Of a stretch of 64,000 bases of DNA, positions 53,002 through 61,405 are shown one piece after another (position 1 is the stretch's first letter; every line of letters begins with the position of its first letter). The position numbers were made by a program, and so were the translations under genes. The notes beneath the pieces are model-generated. The model worked only from the letters and a program-made list of their open reading frames with translations, had not been told where the DNA came from and ran no database searches. Source of the stretch: Palsa-739 sp035532535 (GTDB taxonomy: Bacteria > Actinomycetota > Thermoleophilia > Gaiellales > Gaiellaceae); assembly GCA_035532535.1 (NCBI GenBank), contig DATKQT010000040.1, positions 1 through 64,000 of the forward strand, given 5' to 3'.

Positions 53002-54740
53002 GCGCGCCGGAACCGCGACCGAAGCGAGAGAAGCGTGTCCAGCTCGCGCACGTGCAGCGCGCGGCAGCCCACGAGGTACGTGACGATCGACGCGGCGAGC
53101 GCGAGCCCGAGCGACAGGACTTGCGCGCCGAACGAATGGCCGAGCGCGGAGTCGAGCGGCTTCCACACGAGCCACGCGACAGCGGCGACGACGGCCGAGA
53201 CGATGCCGACCCGTGCAACCGTCTGCGCGATCTCGCCGCCGTGCATGCGCCCGAGTCGCCGGCGCAGCAGGACGAGCAGCGCCCACGCGCCTGCGACGTT
53301 GCAGACAGCGGTCGCGAGCGGAATCCCCCAGACGCCGAATCGGTAGAACGCATAGTCGAGGATCCCGTTCAGGAAGAGGTTGCCGAGCGCGACCGCCGTC
53401 GGGATCCAGTTCGACTGCAGGCTGAAGAACGCGCGGTTCAACATCAGCATGGCGCCGTTGAAGACGAGTCCTGCGCTGAACGCCGCGAGCGAGTGCGCGA
53501 CGCCCGGCGTCTGCGAGGGCGTGAAATGGCCGCGCTGGAAGAGGATGCGAACGATCGGCTCGGCGAGAACCACGCTGATGACCGCCGCCGGAATGAGGAG
53601 AAACCCGATCTGTCGCAGACCGGTGCTGACCATCGCGCGGAAGCCGTCCATATCGCCGCGTGTCGCGAAGCGCGACAGCGACGGGAAGAGAACGGTGGCG
53701 ATTGCGACGGAGAACATCCCTTGCGGAAGCATGTAAACGAGAAACGCCTTCTGGATCGCGGTGGGCGCATAGTCCGCATTGATCAGCCGCGACGCGAAGA
53801 ACGTATCGATGACGGCGTTGACGTTGATCAGGCCGAGCCCGAGCGTCACAGGAACCATGAGCACGAGCACGCGCTTGACCGCCGGGTCGCGCCAGTCGAA
53901 CACGAGCTGGAGGCGTCCGTCGCGGCCGCGCAGCCACGGCATGGGCAAGAAGACCTGGATGAGCGTCGCGATCAGAATGGAGACCGCGTACACGTACAGC
54001 TTCGTGTTCATCGTGTGCGCCTGCGGGACGCCGATCGCGAGCCCGGCGATGATCGCGAGGTTCCAGAACACCGGCGAGATCGCCGGAACGGTGAAGTGGT
54101 CGTAGCTGTTCAGGATCCCGACCACGATCCCCGAGACACCCAGCAGCGTCACGATCGGGAAGAGGACACGCGAGAGCCCGACTGCCAGCGCATTGTCGTG
54201 ACCTGGGTTGCCGAAGGCGCCGATGATCCCCGGCGCGACGAGGATGAAGACGGCCGTCAGCGCGCTGAGCCCGAGCAGCATCAGCCAGAAGAGCGTCGAC
54301 GCCACCCGCCACGCGCGCTTGCGTTCGCCCTTCTCCAGCAACTCGCTGAACACAGGCACGAACGCGGAGGACAGGGCCGCATCCGCAACGAGCGCACGCA
54401 CGAGGTTCGGCAGCTGGAACGCGACCGTGAAGGCGTTGATCTTGCCGGTCGCGCCGAAGTAGTACGAGGCGATGACCTCGCGGACGAGACCCAGGACCCG
54501 GGACATGCCGGTCGCGACGGCGAAGATCGCCGCCGACATGGCGCGGCGCGGCGGAGCCTTCCCACTCTGTCGCGGCGGCGGAACCGGCAGGGCCATCGTC
54601 GGCTGCTCGGACATGTCCGCGAGGAGCGGCCAGCGGTCGACCGAATCGGAACGGTCGAAATAGGCGGCGCGACCCTCCTCGCGTCGGCGGCGGTCGCGCT
54701 CCAGCCGGCGGAGATCGCGCTCGCGGTCGGCGTCGCTCAC
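52998..54740 (-). CDS. murJ: Lipid II flippase MurJ
   Basis: The 580 residues hold about 14 membrane helices. The MVF-type core begins MSAAIFAVATGMSRVLGLVR and includes ASYYFGATGKINAFTVAFQL, RVLFPIVTLLGVSGIVVGIL and GMFSVAIATVLFPSLSR. It moves the peptidoglycan precursor lipid II across the membrane. The N-terminal 65 residues are charged, helical and cytoplasmic (DADRERDLRRLERDRRRREE), an extension seen in some Actinobacteria. GTG 54740 is supported by a TATGCT box 6 nt upstream. It is divergent from rpsT. Confidence 0.92.
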   Translation of the reverse strand: MSDADRERDLRRLERDRRRREEGRAAYFDRSDSVDRWPLLADMSEQPTMALPVPPPRQSGKAPPRRAMSAAIFAVATGMSRVLGLVREVIASYYFGATGKINAFTVAFQLPNLVRALVADAALSSAFVPVFSELLEKGERKRAWRVASTLFWLMLLGLSALTAVFILVAPGIIGAFGNPGHDNALAVGLSRVLFPIVTLLGVSGIVVGILNSYDHFTVPAISPVFWNLAIIAGLAIGVPQAHTMNTKLYVYAVSILIATLIQVFLPMPWLRGRDGRLQLVFDWRDPAVKRVLVLMVPVTLGLGLINVNAVIDTFFASRLINADYAPTAIQKAFLVYMLPQGMFSVAIATVLFPSLSRFATRGDMDGFRAMVSTGLRQIGFLLIPAAVISVVLAEPIVRILFQRGHFTPSQTPGVAHSLAAFSAGLVFNGAMLMLNRAFFSLQSNWIPTAVALGNLFLNGILDYAFYRFGVWGIPLATAVCNVAGAWALLVLLRRRLGRMHGGEIAQTVARVGIVSAVVAAVAWLVWKPLDSALGHSFGAQVLSLGLALAASIVTYLVGCRALHVRELDTLLSLRSRFRRA

Positions 54741-54746
54741 GGCATG

Positions 54747-54752
54747 AGCATA
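54747..54752 (-). promoter_or_regulatory. -10 box of murJ
   Basis: TATGCT on the minus strand, 6 nt before GTG 54740. Confidence 0.5.
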
Positions 54753-54782
54753 GGGAGCGCCCCAGTCGTTCCGGCCTCTTGC

Positions 54783-54788
54783 TACCAT
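54783..54788 (+). promoter_or_regulatory. -10 box of rpsT
   Basis: TACCAT. Transcription would begin at about 54795, at the foot of the leader hairpin, leaving a leader of only some 28 nt. Confidence 0.4.
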
Positions 54789-54793
54789 CCTGC

Positions 54794-54815
54794 GGCCCGC
54801 GATTGCGGGCCTTTT
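54794..54815 (+). terminator. Leader hairpin with U-tract directly before rpsT
   Basis: GGCCCGC (54794-54800) pairs with GCGGGCC (54805-54811) around GATT, followed by TTTT. It ends 7 nt before ATG 54823. It has the form of an intrinsic terminator and could attenuate rpsT, or shield the 5' end of its mRNA. No Shine-Dalgarno is seen between it and the start. Confidence 0.65.
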
Positions 54816-54822
54816 CCTGCCT

Positions 54823-55089
54823 ATGCCCAACATCCAGCAACAGAAAAAGCGGGTCGGCCAGGCGTCACGCCAGCGCTTGGAGAACCTGCGCTGGAAGTCG
54901 ACGGCGAAGACGCTCATGCGGCATCTGAAGGAGGCCGCGGAAAGCGGCGACGCGACCGCGATCAGCGAGCGTCACCGCGAGCTCGTCAGCTGGCTGGACA
55001 AGGCCGCCGCCCACGGCGGGCTGCACCGCAACACCGCGTCCCGCCGCAAGGCGCAGGCCGCCCGGCTCCTCGCCGGCAAAAAGCCCTAG
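54823..55089 (+). CDS. rpsT: 30S ribosomal protein S20
   Basis: The 88 residues are typical: MPNIQQQKKRVGQASRQRLE, STAKTLMRHLKEAAESGDAT and HRNTASRRKAQAARLLAGKK. It binds 16S rRNA at the body of the 30S subunit. The gene is monocistronic, convergent with holA (stops overlap by 4 nt) and preceded by a terminator-like hairpin. Confidence 0.95.
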   Translation: MPNIQQQKKRVGQASRQRLENLRWKSTAKTLMRHLKEAAESGDATAISERHRELVSWLDKAAAHGGLHRNTASRRKAQAARLLAGKKP

Positions 55090-56069
55090 CTCGCGCGCCG
55101 CGTCACGTCGACGAGGGCGCGGTCGAGCTCCAGCTCGGCGGGCATCCTCGAGCCGCCCTTCACCGCCGCGTCCACTTCCGCGAGCCTGACCACGGCCGCC
55201 GAGAGCTCTTCCGCCGAGAAGTTCGCCGCCTGCGCGAACGCCTTCTCCGCGACGAAGGGATGCATCTTCAGCGTTCCGGCCGCGTCGCGCGCGCGGACGC
55301 CCTGGTCGGCAAGTCGCTGAATCTTGCGCACGCGCCCGACGTGGCCGACGAGTGACGCGACGATGCGGAGGAGCTCACCGGAACGTGTGCGGTGCGTGCG
55401 CTCGAGCAACGACTCGGTCGTCGCGAGCACGCCGCCGACGTCGCGTCTCCCCCACGCGTCGGTGACGGAGAAGATCGGCGTCTCCGCGCGTCCGACGGCG
55501 AGTTGCTCGACGGCGACGACGGTGATCGTGTCGCCACCCGCCCACGTGGCGAGCTTGTCGATCTCGCTCGAGAGGTCGTCGAGGTCGTCGCCGACGATTT
55601 CGACGAGAGCGCGGCACGCGTCGCGGTCGGCCTTCGCGCCGAGCCGTGCGAACTGCTCGCCCACCCACTCGGGCACGCGCCGCTTCTGCACCTCGTAGGT
55701 GAGCAGCTCTCCGACCTTCTTCACGGCCTTCGCGAGCGCCGAGTCCGCCTTCAGCTCGCCGGCGACGAGCGCGAGCACCGTCGCGGGAGCCGGCGAAGAG
55801 ACGTATTGGGCGACCGCCTTGATGTCGTCCGCCTTCCAGCGCTCGACTTCGTCCACGATGACGAGCCGGCCGTTGCCGACGAAGAGGCCCATCGCGTTGC
55901 ACGTGGCGGCGGCGTCGACACCGCTCGACTCGCGCGCGTTCAACTGCTCCGTGGCGTCGTCGCCGACGCGATCACGCAGGCGGCGCAGCGCGCGCGCGAT
56001 CTTCGGCCGGTCGCTTCCGGAGAGGAGATAGACCGGTTTCAGCTCCGGGGTGGCCACGACGCCAAGCAT
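55086..56069 (-). CDS. holA: DNA polymerase III delta subunit (HolA)
   Basis: Clamp-loader subunit. The 327 residues read KPVYLLSGSDRPKIARALRR, LFVGNGRLVIVDEVERWKAD, PATVLALVAGELK and WAGGDTITVVAVEQLAVGRA, consistent with the delta/HolA fold of three domains. The start lies within comEC: ATG 56069 gives a 98-nt overlap, GTG 56057 (MATPELKPVYLL) 86 nt. No later start is possible without losing the first beta strand. Confidence 0.9.
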   Translation of the reverse strand: MLGVVATPELKPVYLLSGSDRPKIARALRRLRDRVGDDATEQLNARESSGVDAAATCNAMGLFVGNGRLVIVDEVERWKADDIKAVAQYVSSPAPATVLALVAGELKADSALAKAVKKVGELLTYEVQKRRVPEWVGEQFARLGAKADRDACRALVEIVGDDLDDLSSEIDKLATWAGGDTITVVAVEQLAVGRAETPIFSVTDAWGRRDVGGVLATTESLLERTHRTRSGELLRIVASLVGHVGRVRKIQRLADQGVRARDAAGTLKMHPFVAEKAFAQAANFSAEELSAAVVRLAEVDAAVKGGSRMPAELELDRALVDVTRRAS

Positions 56070-57408
56070 AGGCCGCCCCCAGGAGCAGCCCCGCGGCGAG
56101 CAACGCGACCACGGCGGGAGATGTCGCCTGCGCGCCCGGCAGGCCGCCGAAGCCGCGCGCGCACCCGGCGACAAACCACGCGCCCCAGCCGTTCACCTGC
56201 GCGAGCGCGGTCGCGACCGGCGGTGCGACGGGTGCGATCACGGCGGTCGCGAGCGCGACGACGAGCATCTCCGCCACCACCGGAACGGCGACGACGTTGG
56301 CGGGGATGGTCACCACGGAAATCTGATGGAACTGCAGCCATGTCACCGGCGCGGTGGCGAGGCCGCACGCCGTCGACACGCCGATCAGCTGCGCGAGCCA
56401 CCTCGGAACGGGATAGCCCTCGAGCCGGTGCACGACGCGCGGTGTGACGACGAAGATCGCGGCGACGGCGGCGAACGAGAGCTGGAACCCGGCGTCGAGA
56501 ACGAACATCGGATTCCACGCGAGCAAGACTAGTGCGCCGACGAGAAGCGCATGCCAGCGATCGCGCTCGCGGGCGAAGAGCCACGCGAGCGAGCCGAGTG
56601 CCGCCGCGACGGCCGCGCGCACAACGGCGGGATGGAGTCCGACCGCGAGCGTGTACGCGCCGACTGTGGCGAGCGCCGCGAGCTCGGCGGCGATGCGGCC
56701 GATGCCGAACAGCCGCACAAGGGCGTGCGCGCCGCCGGCGACGGTGACGACCTTGAGGCCGTCGACGGCGAGACAGTGGTAGAGACCGGAGGCGCGGAAG
56801 CGCGCGAGCAAGGTGTCGCCGAGATTCTGCGCCCGCCCGAGCACGACGGCCTCGATGACGGCGCGACGCTCCCCGTGCAGGCCGAAGGCGGAGTCGGCTG
56901 CGAGCCAGCGCTGCAGCCGGTCCCCGACACCGCCGATCCCGCCTCTGCGGCCGACGACGCGCCACTCCTTCACGCGCAGGACGACGTGCACGCCTTGTCG
57001 ACGCAACCAGGTTGCCTCGTCGAAGCCATGCGACGGTCCGCGCGGCAGCTTCAGGATTCCGACAACCGACATCAACGCGCCCTGCGGCGGCGCGCGGCCG
57101 GCAGGGAGCTCGAGCAGGACCGGCTCGTGCGGACGCACGACGCCCCACCGCAGCACGAGCACGCGGATGCGCACGCTGAAGCGTCCGACGCGTGGCGGTT
57201 CCTCGGTCTCGACGAGCGCGCGCTCCGCCGTTCCGACACGCGGGAGGAGAACGCTGCGATCGAGTGCGTGCAGGCGTCTGCTTCCCCACCACCAGCCGGC
57301 AACGGCGAGCGCGCACGGCGCGCGGGCGCACGCGAGCGCGGCCACCGCCGGCACGGGCGAGAAGCGCGCGACGTTCGCCGCGGCGAGACCGGCGCAGACA
57401 GCGGCCAC
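55972..57408 (-). CDS. comEC: ComEC-type competence membrane protein without a metallo-beta-lactamase domain
   Basis: 478 residues against 700-800 for full ComEC. There is an N-terminal membrane hairpin and OB-like DUF4131 region (LVLRWGVVRPHEPVLLELPA), then the Competence domain with RFRASGLYHCLAVDGLKVVT (the A(S/A)GxxHxLAVSGxH motif with D for S and K for H), MFVLDAGFQLSFAAVAAIFV and TAPVTWLQFHQISVV. The protein ends after the membrane helices with a short charged tail, so the C-terminal nuclease-like domain is missing. It would form the DNA-uptake channel. GTG 57408 is the first standard start; CTG 57429 overlaps the comEA stop. Confidence 0.8.
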   Translation of the reverse strand: MAAVCAGLAAANVARFSPVPAVAALACARAPCALAVAGWWWGSRRLHALDRSVLLPRVGTAERALVETEEPPRVGRFSVRIRVLVLRWGVVRPHEPVLLELPAGRAPPQGALMSVVGILKLPRGPSHGFDEATWLRRQGVHVVLRVKEWRVVGRRGGIGGVGDRLQRWLAADSAFGLHGERRAVIEAVVLGRAQNLGDTLLARFRASGLYHCLAVDGLKVVTVAGGAHALVRLFGIGRIAAELAALATVGAYTLAVGLHPAVVRAAVAAALGSLAWLFARERDRWHALLVGALVLLAWNPMFVLDAGFQLSFAAVAAIFVVTPRVVHRLEGYPVPRWLAQLIGVSTACGLATAPVTWLQFHQISVVTIPANVVAVPVVAEMLVVALATAVIAPVAPPVATALAQVNGWGAWFVAGCARGFGGLPGAQATSPAVVALLAAGLLLGAAYAWRRGHPGAETGLSPLRKRPAEDRARAAPPA

Positions 57409-57425
57409 GTGGGCCGTCGGCCGGA

Positions 57426-57980
57426 TCAGGGGATCACGAGGCCCTTGAGCTGGGCGAGCTTGGACGGCCCTATGCCCGGGACTCCTTCGAGCTCGTCGAT
57501 GGTCCGGAACGGTCCGTGCGCCTGCCGGTAGTCGATGATCCTCTGCGCAGTTGCCGGCCCGACGCCGGGGAGAGCGTCGAGCTGGTCGGCGCTCGCGGTG
57601 TTGAGGTCGAGCGGCGCGGCCGGCGAGGGCGCGCCACTCGCTGCGGCGGCTCCCCCGCGCGCGGGGACGAGCACCTGCTCGCCGTCCGCGAGTGGCGCTG
57701 CGAGATTCACGAGCGTGACGTCGGCCTTCCCGGTTGCGCCGCCGGCGGCCGCCACCGCGTCCGCGATCCTCGTTCCGGCGGCGAGGTGGTAGAGGCCGGG
57801 CCGCCGGACGGCGCCGGCGACGTCGACGACGAGTTGTGCGGCTGCCGGCGCACGCGCGTGCGTCGCGGTTCGCAGCACGGGAACCACTGCATGCGCGTGT
57901 CCGCCGTGCAACACGTTCACGCCGAGCACGACTGCGACGGCGACCGCCAGTCCTGCGACGAGGAGGTGTCGATGCTGCAT
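57426..57980 (-). CDS. comEA: ComEA-type DNA-binding competence protein
   Basis: The 184 residues have a signal anchor (LLVAGLAVAVAVVLGVNVLH), an SLBB domain (VDVAGAVRRPGLYHLAAGTR, AVAAAGGATGKAD) and tandem helix-hairpin-helix motifs (LDLNTASADQLDALPGVGPA, IDELEGVPGIGPSKLAQLKG). It binds incoming double-stranded DNA at the cell surface and hands it to ComEC. The gene is directly upstream of comEC, the classic order. Confidence 0.93.
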   Translation of the reverse strand: MQHRHLLVAGLAVAVAVVLGVNVLHGGHAHAVVPVLRTATHARAPAAAQLVVDVAGAVRRPGLYHLAAGTRIADAVAAAGGATGKADVTLVNLAAPLADGEQVLVPARGGAAAASGAPSPAAPLDLNTASADQLDALPGVGPATAQRIIDYRQAHGPFRTIDELEGVPGIGPSKLAQLKGLVIP

Positions 57981-58004
57981 GCCGCGATCGTCGCGGCGAA
58001 AGGG

Positions 58005-58748
58005 TTACGACAGGGTGTCGTCTTCCATGAGCTCGCGCAGCTGGGCCGCGACCGCGTCCCCGCGCCCGCCCGCGACGTGGAGGAGTCCATCGATCGCGAC
58101 ACGCAAGGCGCGCAACAGCTCGACGCGCTCGAGCGAGCATGCGAGGGCGCCGTCGAAGTGTGCGAGCACACCCGCGGGCAGCTCGTCGAAGCCGCGGCCG
58201 TACAGCGCCGGAAGCCCATGTTCGACGCACGCGAGGCTGAGCGCGTAGTTGCGAACGCTGGTGGTCCAGTACTCCGCGAGCCACACTCGTCCGCGCTCGA
58301 TCGAGAAACGCGCGCGTAGCGCGTGGTGGACGGCGTATCCGAAGAACTCGTCCGGATCGGGCTGCGGCGGCGGCTGCCGCCCGACGGCGGATCCGAAGAG
58401 GAGCCTGAACCTCGGGCTCGTCGCGCCGAACTCGGCTGCGGGCGTGAACGACACGTCGAACTGGAGGCACCCGGGCAGGAGGAATACGCGATAGATGCTT
58501 GGTCCGGCCGGCAGGTCGAAGAGCCGGACGCCGCCGAGCTCGGTCTCGACCGTGTGCGTCCAGTCCGCGAGCACCTCGCCGACGGCCACGCCGTCCGCAA
58601 CCGCGAACGTCAGGTCGAGGTCCGACCACGGGTCGCCGTCCGCGAGCGCGAGCGAGCCGACGACTGCTCCGGCGACGACGCGCGAATCATCCTCGGCCAG
58701 CGCGAGCACGCGCTCGTGCGCACGCCGGCGATCCTCGACCGTGAACAC
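58005..58748 (-). CDS. Nucleotidyltransferase-fold protein
   Basis: The 247 residues carry the minimal nucleotidyltransferase signature GSLALADGDPWSDLDLTF, with Gly-Ser and the Asp-Xaa-Asp metal pair near residue 31-46. They are followed by helical segments with YWTTSVRNYALSLACVEHGL. This resembles stand-alone aminoglycoside-type or unknown-substrate nucleotidyltransferases; no substrate can be stated. GTG 58748 is the start, 2 nt after the leuS stop, so it is probably made from the leuS transcript. Confidence 0.7.
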   Translation of the reverse strand: MFTVEDRRRAHERVLALAEDDSRVVAGAVVGSLALADGDPWSDLDLTFAVADGVAVGEVLADWTHTVETELGGVRLFDLPAGPSIYRVFLLPGCLQFDVSFTPAAEFGATSPRFRLLFGSAVGRQPPPQPDPDEFFGYAVHHALRARFSIERGRVWLAEYWTTSVRNYALSLACVEHGLPALYGRGFDELPAGVLAHFDGALACSLERVELLRALRVAIDGLLHVAGGRGDAVAAQLRELMEDDTLS

Positions 58749-58750
58749 GG

Positions 58751-61135
58751 TCAGCCGACGACGACGTTCACGAGCTTGCGCGGCACGACGATCGTCTTCC
58801 GCACCTGCACGCCGTTGAGATGCGCCTGCACGCGTTCCGACGCGAGCGCGAGCGCCACGAGCTCGTCCTCGGACAGGTCGACGCCGACCTCGAACCGGTC
58901 GCGCACTTTTCCGTTCACCTGGACGACGAGCTCGAACGTTTCCTGCTGGAGCGCCGCCCTGTCGGCAACCGGCCACGGCTGCTCCCATAGCCGCTCGTGC
59001 CCGAGCGCCTGCCACAGCTCCTCCGCGATGTGCGGCGCGTACGGCTGGATGAGCGAGACGGCCGTCTCGGCGGCGAAGCGCGCATCGGGAGCCGCGGGAT
59101 CCTCGGCGAGCGCGTGCACGAGCTCCATCAACGCGGAGATCGGCGTGTGGAACTGGAACCTGCGCTCGATGTCGTCGCTGACGCGTGCGATCGTCTGGTG
59201 CGTCTTGCGCGTGAGCGTGCCGGGCTCGCCGGCGGCCGGCGCCTGCTCGGCGACCTCGTGTACGAGGCGCCACAGGCGGCGCAGGAAGCGCACGGTGCCT
59301 TCGATGCCGGCATCGGACCACTCCTTGTCCTGATCCCCGGGGCCCATGAACATGATGTAGAGACGAACGGCGTCCGCCCCGTACTCCTCGACGAGCTCGT
59401 CCGGGCCGACGAGATTGCCCTTCGTCTTCGACATCTTCGTCCCGCCCATCGTGATCCAGCCCTGGTGGTAGAGGCGCGCGAACGGCTCGCGGAAGCCGAG
59501 CAGGCCCATGTCGTTCAGCGCTTTCACGAAGAAGCGCGAGTACAGAAGGTGCCCGGTGGCGTGGTCGATGCCGCCGATGTACTGCGACACCGGCATCCAG
59601 TAATCGACGACGTCGCGGCCGAACGGCGCCTCGTCGTTCGTCGGATCGACGTAACGGATGAAATACCACGACGAGTCGACGAAGGTGTCCATGGTGTCGG
59701 CTTCGCGCGTCGCCGGGCCTCCGCACTTCGGGCAGTTGACGTGCAGCCACTCCTCATTCGAGGCGAGCGGCGCCTTGCCCTTGGGCAGGTAGTCGTCCAC
59801 GTCGGGGAGCAGCACGGGCAGGTCCTCGTCGGGGACGGGAACGACACCGCAGGCGTCGCAATAGATGATCGGGATGGGCGCGCCCCAGTAGCGCTGCCGC
59901 GAGAAGCTCCAGTCGCGCAGCCGGAACGAGACCGCCGGCGCGCCACGGCCCTGCTTGTGCAGCCGGCCGACGATCGCCGTCTTCGCCTCGTCCGCCGGCG
60001 TCCCGGTGAACTCGCCCGAGTCGACGAGCACGCCGTCTTCGTCGATGACGGTGCGGACCGGCAGGTCGTAGGTCCGCGCGAACTCGCCGTCGCGCTCGTC
60101 GTGCGCCGGCACGGCCATGATCGCGCCCGTGCCGTAGTCCATGAGCACGTAGTCGGCGACCCAGATCGGAAGCCTTTCGCCGTTCACAGGGTTCGTCGCG
60201 TAGTGCCCGGTGAAGACGCCCGTCTTCTCCTCCTCGGCCGCGCGGTCTTCGGCCCTCCGCGCGCCCGCATGCTTCGCGTACTCCTTGGCCTCCTCGCTCG
60301 CGTACTCCTCGATGAACGGATGCTCGGGCGCCATCACGAAGAACGTCGCCCCGAACAGCGTGTCCGGCCGCGTGGTGAACACCGGGATGTCGCGGTCGAG
60401 CTCGTCGACGCGGAACAGGATCTCTGCACCCTCGCTGCGCCCGATCCAGTTGCGCTGGATCGTCTTCGTCCGCTCGGGCCACTCGCCGCCGGGCGGGAGC
60501 TCGAACTCGCGCAGCTCGTCGGCATACGCGGTGGTCTTGAAGAACCACTGCGTCATGTTGCGGAGCTCGATGAGCGCGCCACAGCGCTCGCAATGCCCGT
60601 CGACGACGTATTCGTTCGCGACCACGGTCTGGTCGTTCGGGCACCAGTTGACGGGAGCCGCGCGCCGGTACGCGAGGCCGCGCTCGAAGAAGCGCAGGAA
60701 CAGCCACTGCGTCCACTTGTAGAAACGGGGATCGTGCGATGAGACCTCGCGGTCCCAGTCGATCGCCCAGCCGAGGCGCTGCATCTGTTCGCGGATGAGG
60801 ATGATGCTGGCCTCCGTGATGTCGCGCGGGTGGCCGCCCTCGCGGATGGCCGCATTCTCGGCCGGGAGGCCGAAGGCGTCCCAGCCCATCGGCCTCAAGA
60901 CCCGAGCGCCGTTGCGCCGGTGGTAGTGCGTGACGACGTCGCCCATCGTGTAGTTGAAGACGTGCCCCATGTGCAGGCTTTTCGCCGACGGGTAGGGCAG
61001 CATCTCGAGCTGGTACCAGCGCTTCTCGTCCTTGTCCTCGGCCCCAGGCTCGGGGTTGGGAACGTTGAACGCCCGCGCGTCGGCCCAGACGCGCTGCCAC
61101 TTCGGCTCGATCTGCTCGGGTTCGTATCTGTCCAT
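58751..61135 (-). CDS. leuS: Leucyl-tRNA synthetase
   Basis: Charges tRNA-Leu. The 794 residues contain PYPSAKSLHMGHVFNYTMGD (HMGH as the HIGH motif), the CP1 editing domain (TTRPDTLFGATFFVMAPEHP, AVPAHDERDGEFA), DTFVDSSWYFIRYVDP and GGTKMSKTKGN (KMSKS). The start is ATG 61135 (MDRYEPEQIEPKW); the ATG at 61156 lies inside the terminator hairpin of the leader. No Shine-Dalgarno is seen. A terminator-like hairpin ends 5 nt upstream of the ATG. Confidence 0.96.
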   Translation of the reverse strand: MDRYEPEQIEPKWQRVWADARAFNVPNPEPGAEDKDEKRWYQLEMLPYPSAKSLHMGHVFNYTMGDVVTHYHRRNGARVLRPMGWDAFGLPAENAAIREGGHPRDITEASIILIREQMQRLGWAIDWDREVSSHDPRFYKWTQWLFLRFFERGLAYRRAAPVNWCPNDQTVVANEYVVDGHCERCGALIELRNMTQWFFKTTAYADELREFELPPGGEWPERTKTIQRNWIGRSEGAEILFRVDELDRDIPVFTTRPDTLFGATFFVMAPEHPFIEEYASEEAKEYAKHAGARRAEDRAAEEEKTGVFTGHYATNPVNGERLPIWVADYVLMDYGTGAIMAVPAHDERDGEFARTYDLPVRTVIDEDGVLVDSGEFTGTPADEAKTAIVGRLHKQGRGAPAVSFRLRDWSFSRQRYWGAPIPIIYCDACGVVPVPDEDLPVLLPDVDDYLPKGKAPLASNEEWLHVNCPKCGGPATREADTMDTFVDSSWYFIRYVDPTNDEAPFGRDVVDYWMPVSQYIGGIDHATGHLLYSRFFVKALNDMGLLGFREPFARLYHQGWITMGGTKMSKTKGNLVGPDELVEEYGADAVRLYIMFMGPGDQDKEWSDAGIEGTVRFLRRLWRLVHEVAEQAPAAGEPGTLTRKTHQTIARVSDDIERRFQFHTPISALMELVHALAEDPAAPDARFAAETAVSLIQPYAPHIAEELWQALGHERLWEQPWPVADRAALQQETFELVVQVNGKVRDRFEVGVDLSEDELVALALASERVQAHLNGVQVRKTIVVPRKLVNVVVG

Positions 61136-61140
61136 CAACG

Positions 61141-61163
61141 AAAAAGCCTCTCGCAAGAGAGGC
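61141..61163 (-). terminator. Attenuator-like hairpin directly before leuS
   Basis: On the minus strand GCCTCTC (61163-61157) pairs with GAGAGGC (61152-61146) around TTGC, followed by five T (61145-61141). It is a textbook intrinsic terminator 5 nt before ATG 61135. A second stem, CGCGGC/GCCGCG, lies at 61177-61191, which suggests a leader that chooses between structures. No clear T-box consensus is visible. The rest of 61136-61405 holds the putative leader and the unidentified lysA promoter. Confidence 0.75.
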
Positions 61164-61405
61164 CGGGGAACTCGACGCGGCCTCGCCGCGGGCCGTACCT
61201 GCGCTAGCGAAGGCGCTGCCTCTCCACCGCGCCGATCGTAGCAACCAAGCCGGATTCGCGCACTTTCAGGTACACGCGCGTGGAATCCGGGTCCCGACTC
61301 CCTCCCCCCACCGACCTGAGCGCGATCCTATTTCTGCAGCACGCCGGGATGGTGACGAGAGCGTCCGGCTTTCGCGCCGGTTCGTCCACAGGGCAGACTG
61401 GCTCC

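Noticed and set aside
61136..61260. T-box riboswitch before leuS
   Set aside because: The conserved AGGGTGGNACCGCG core is not found; only the terminator hairpin is certain. Kept as an open leader, not called a T-box.
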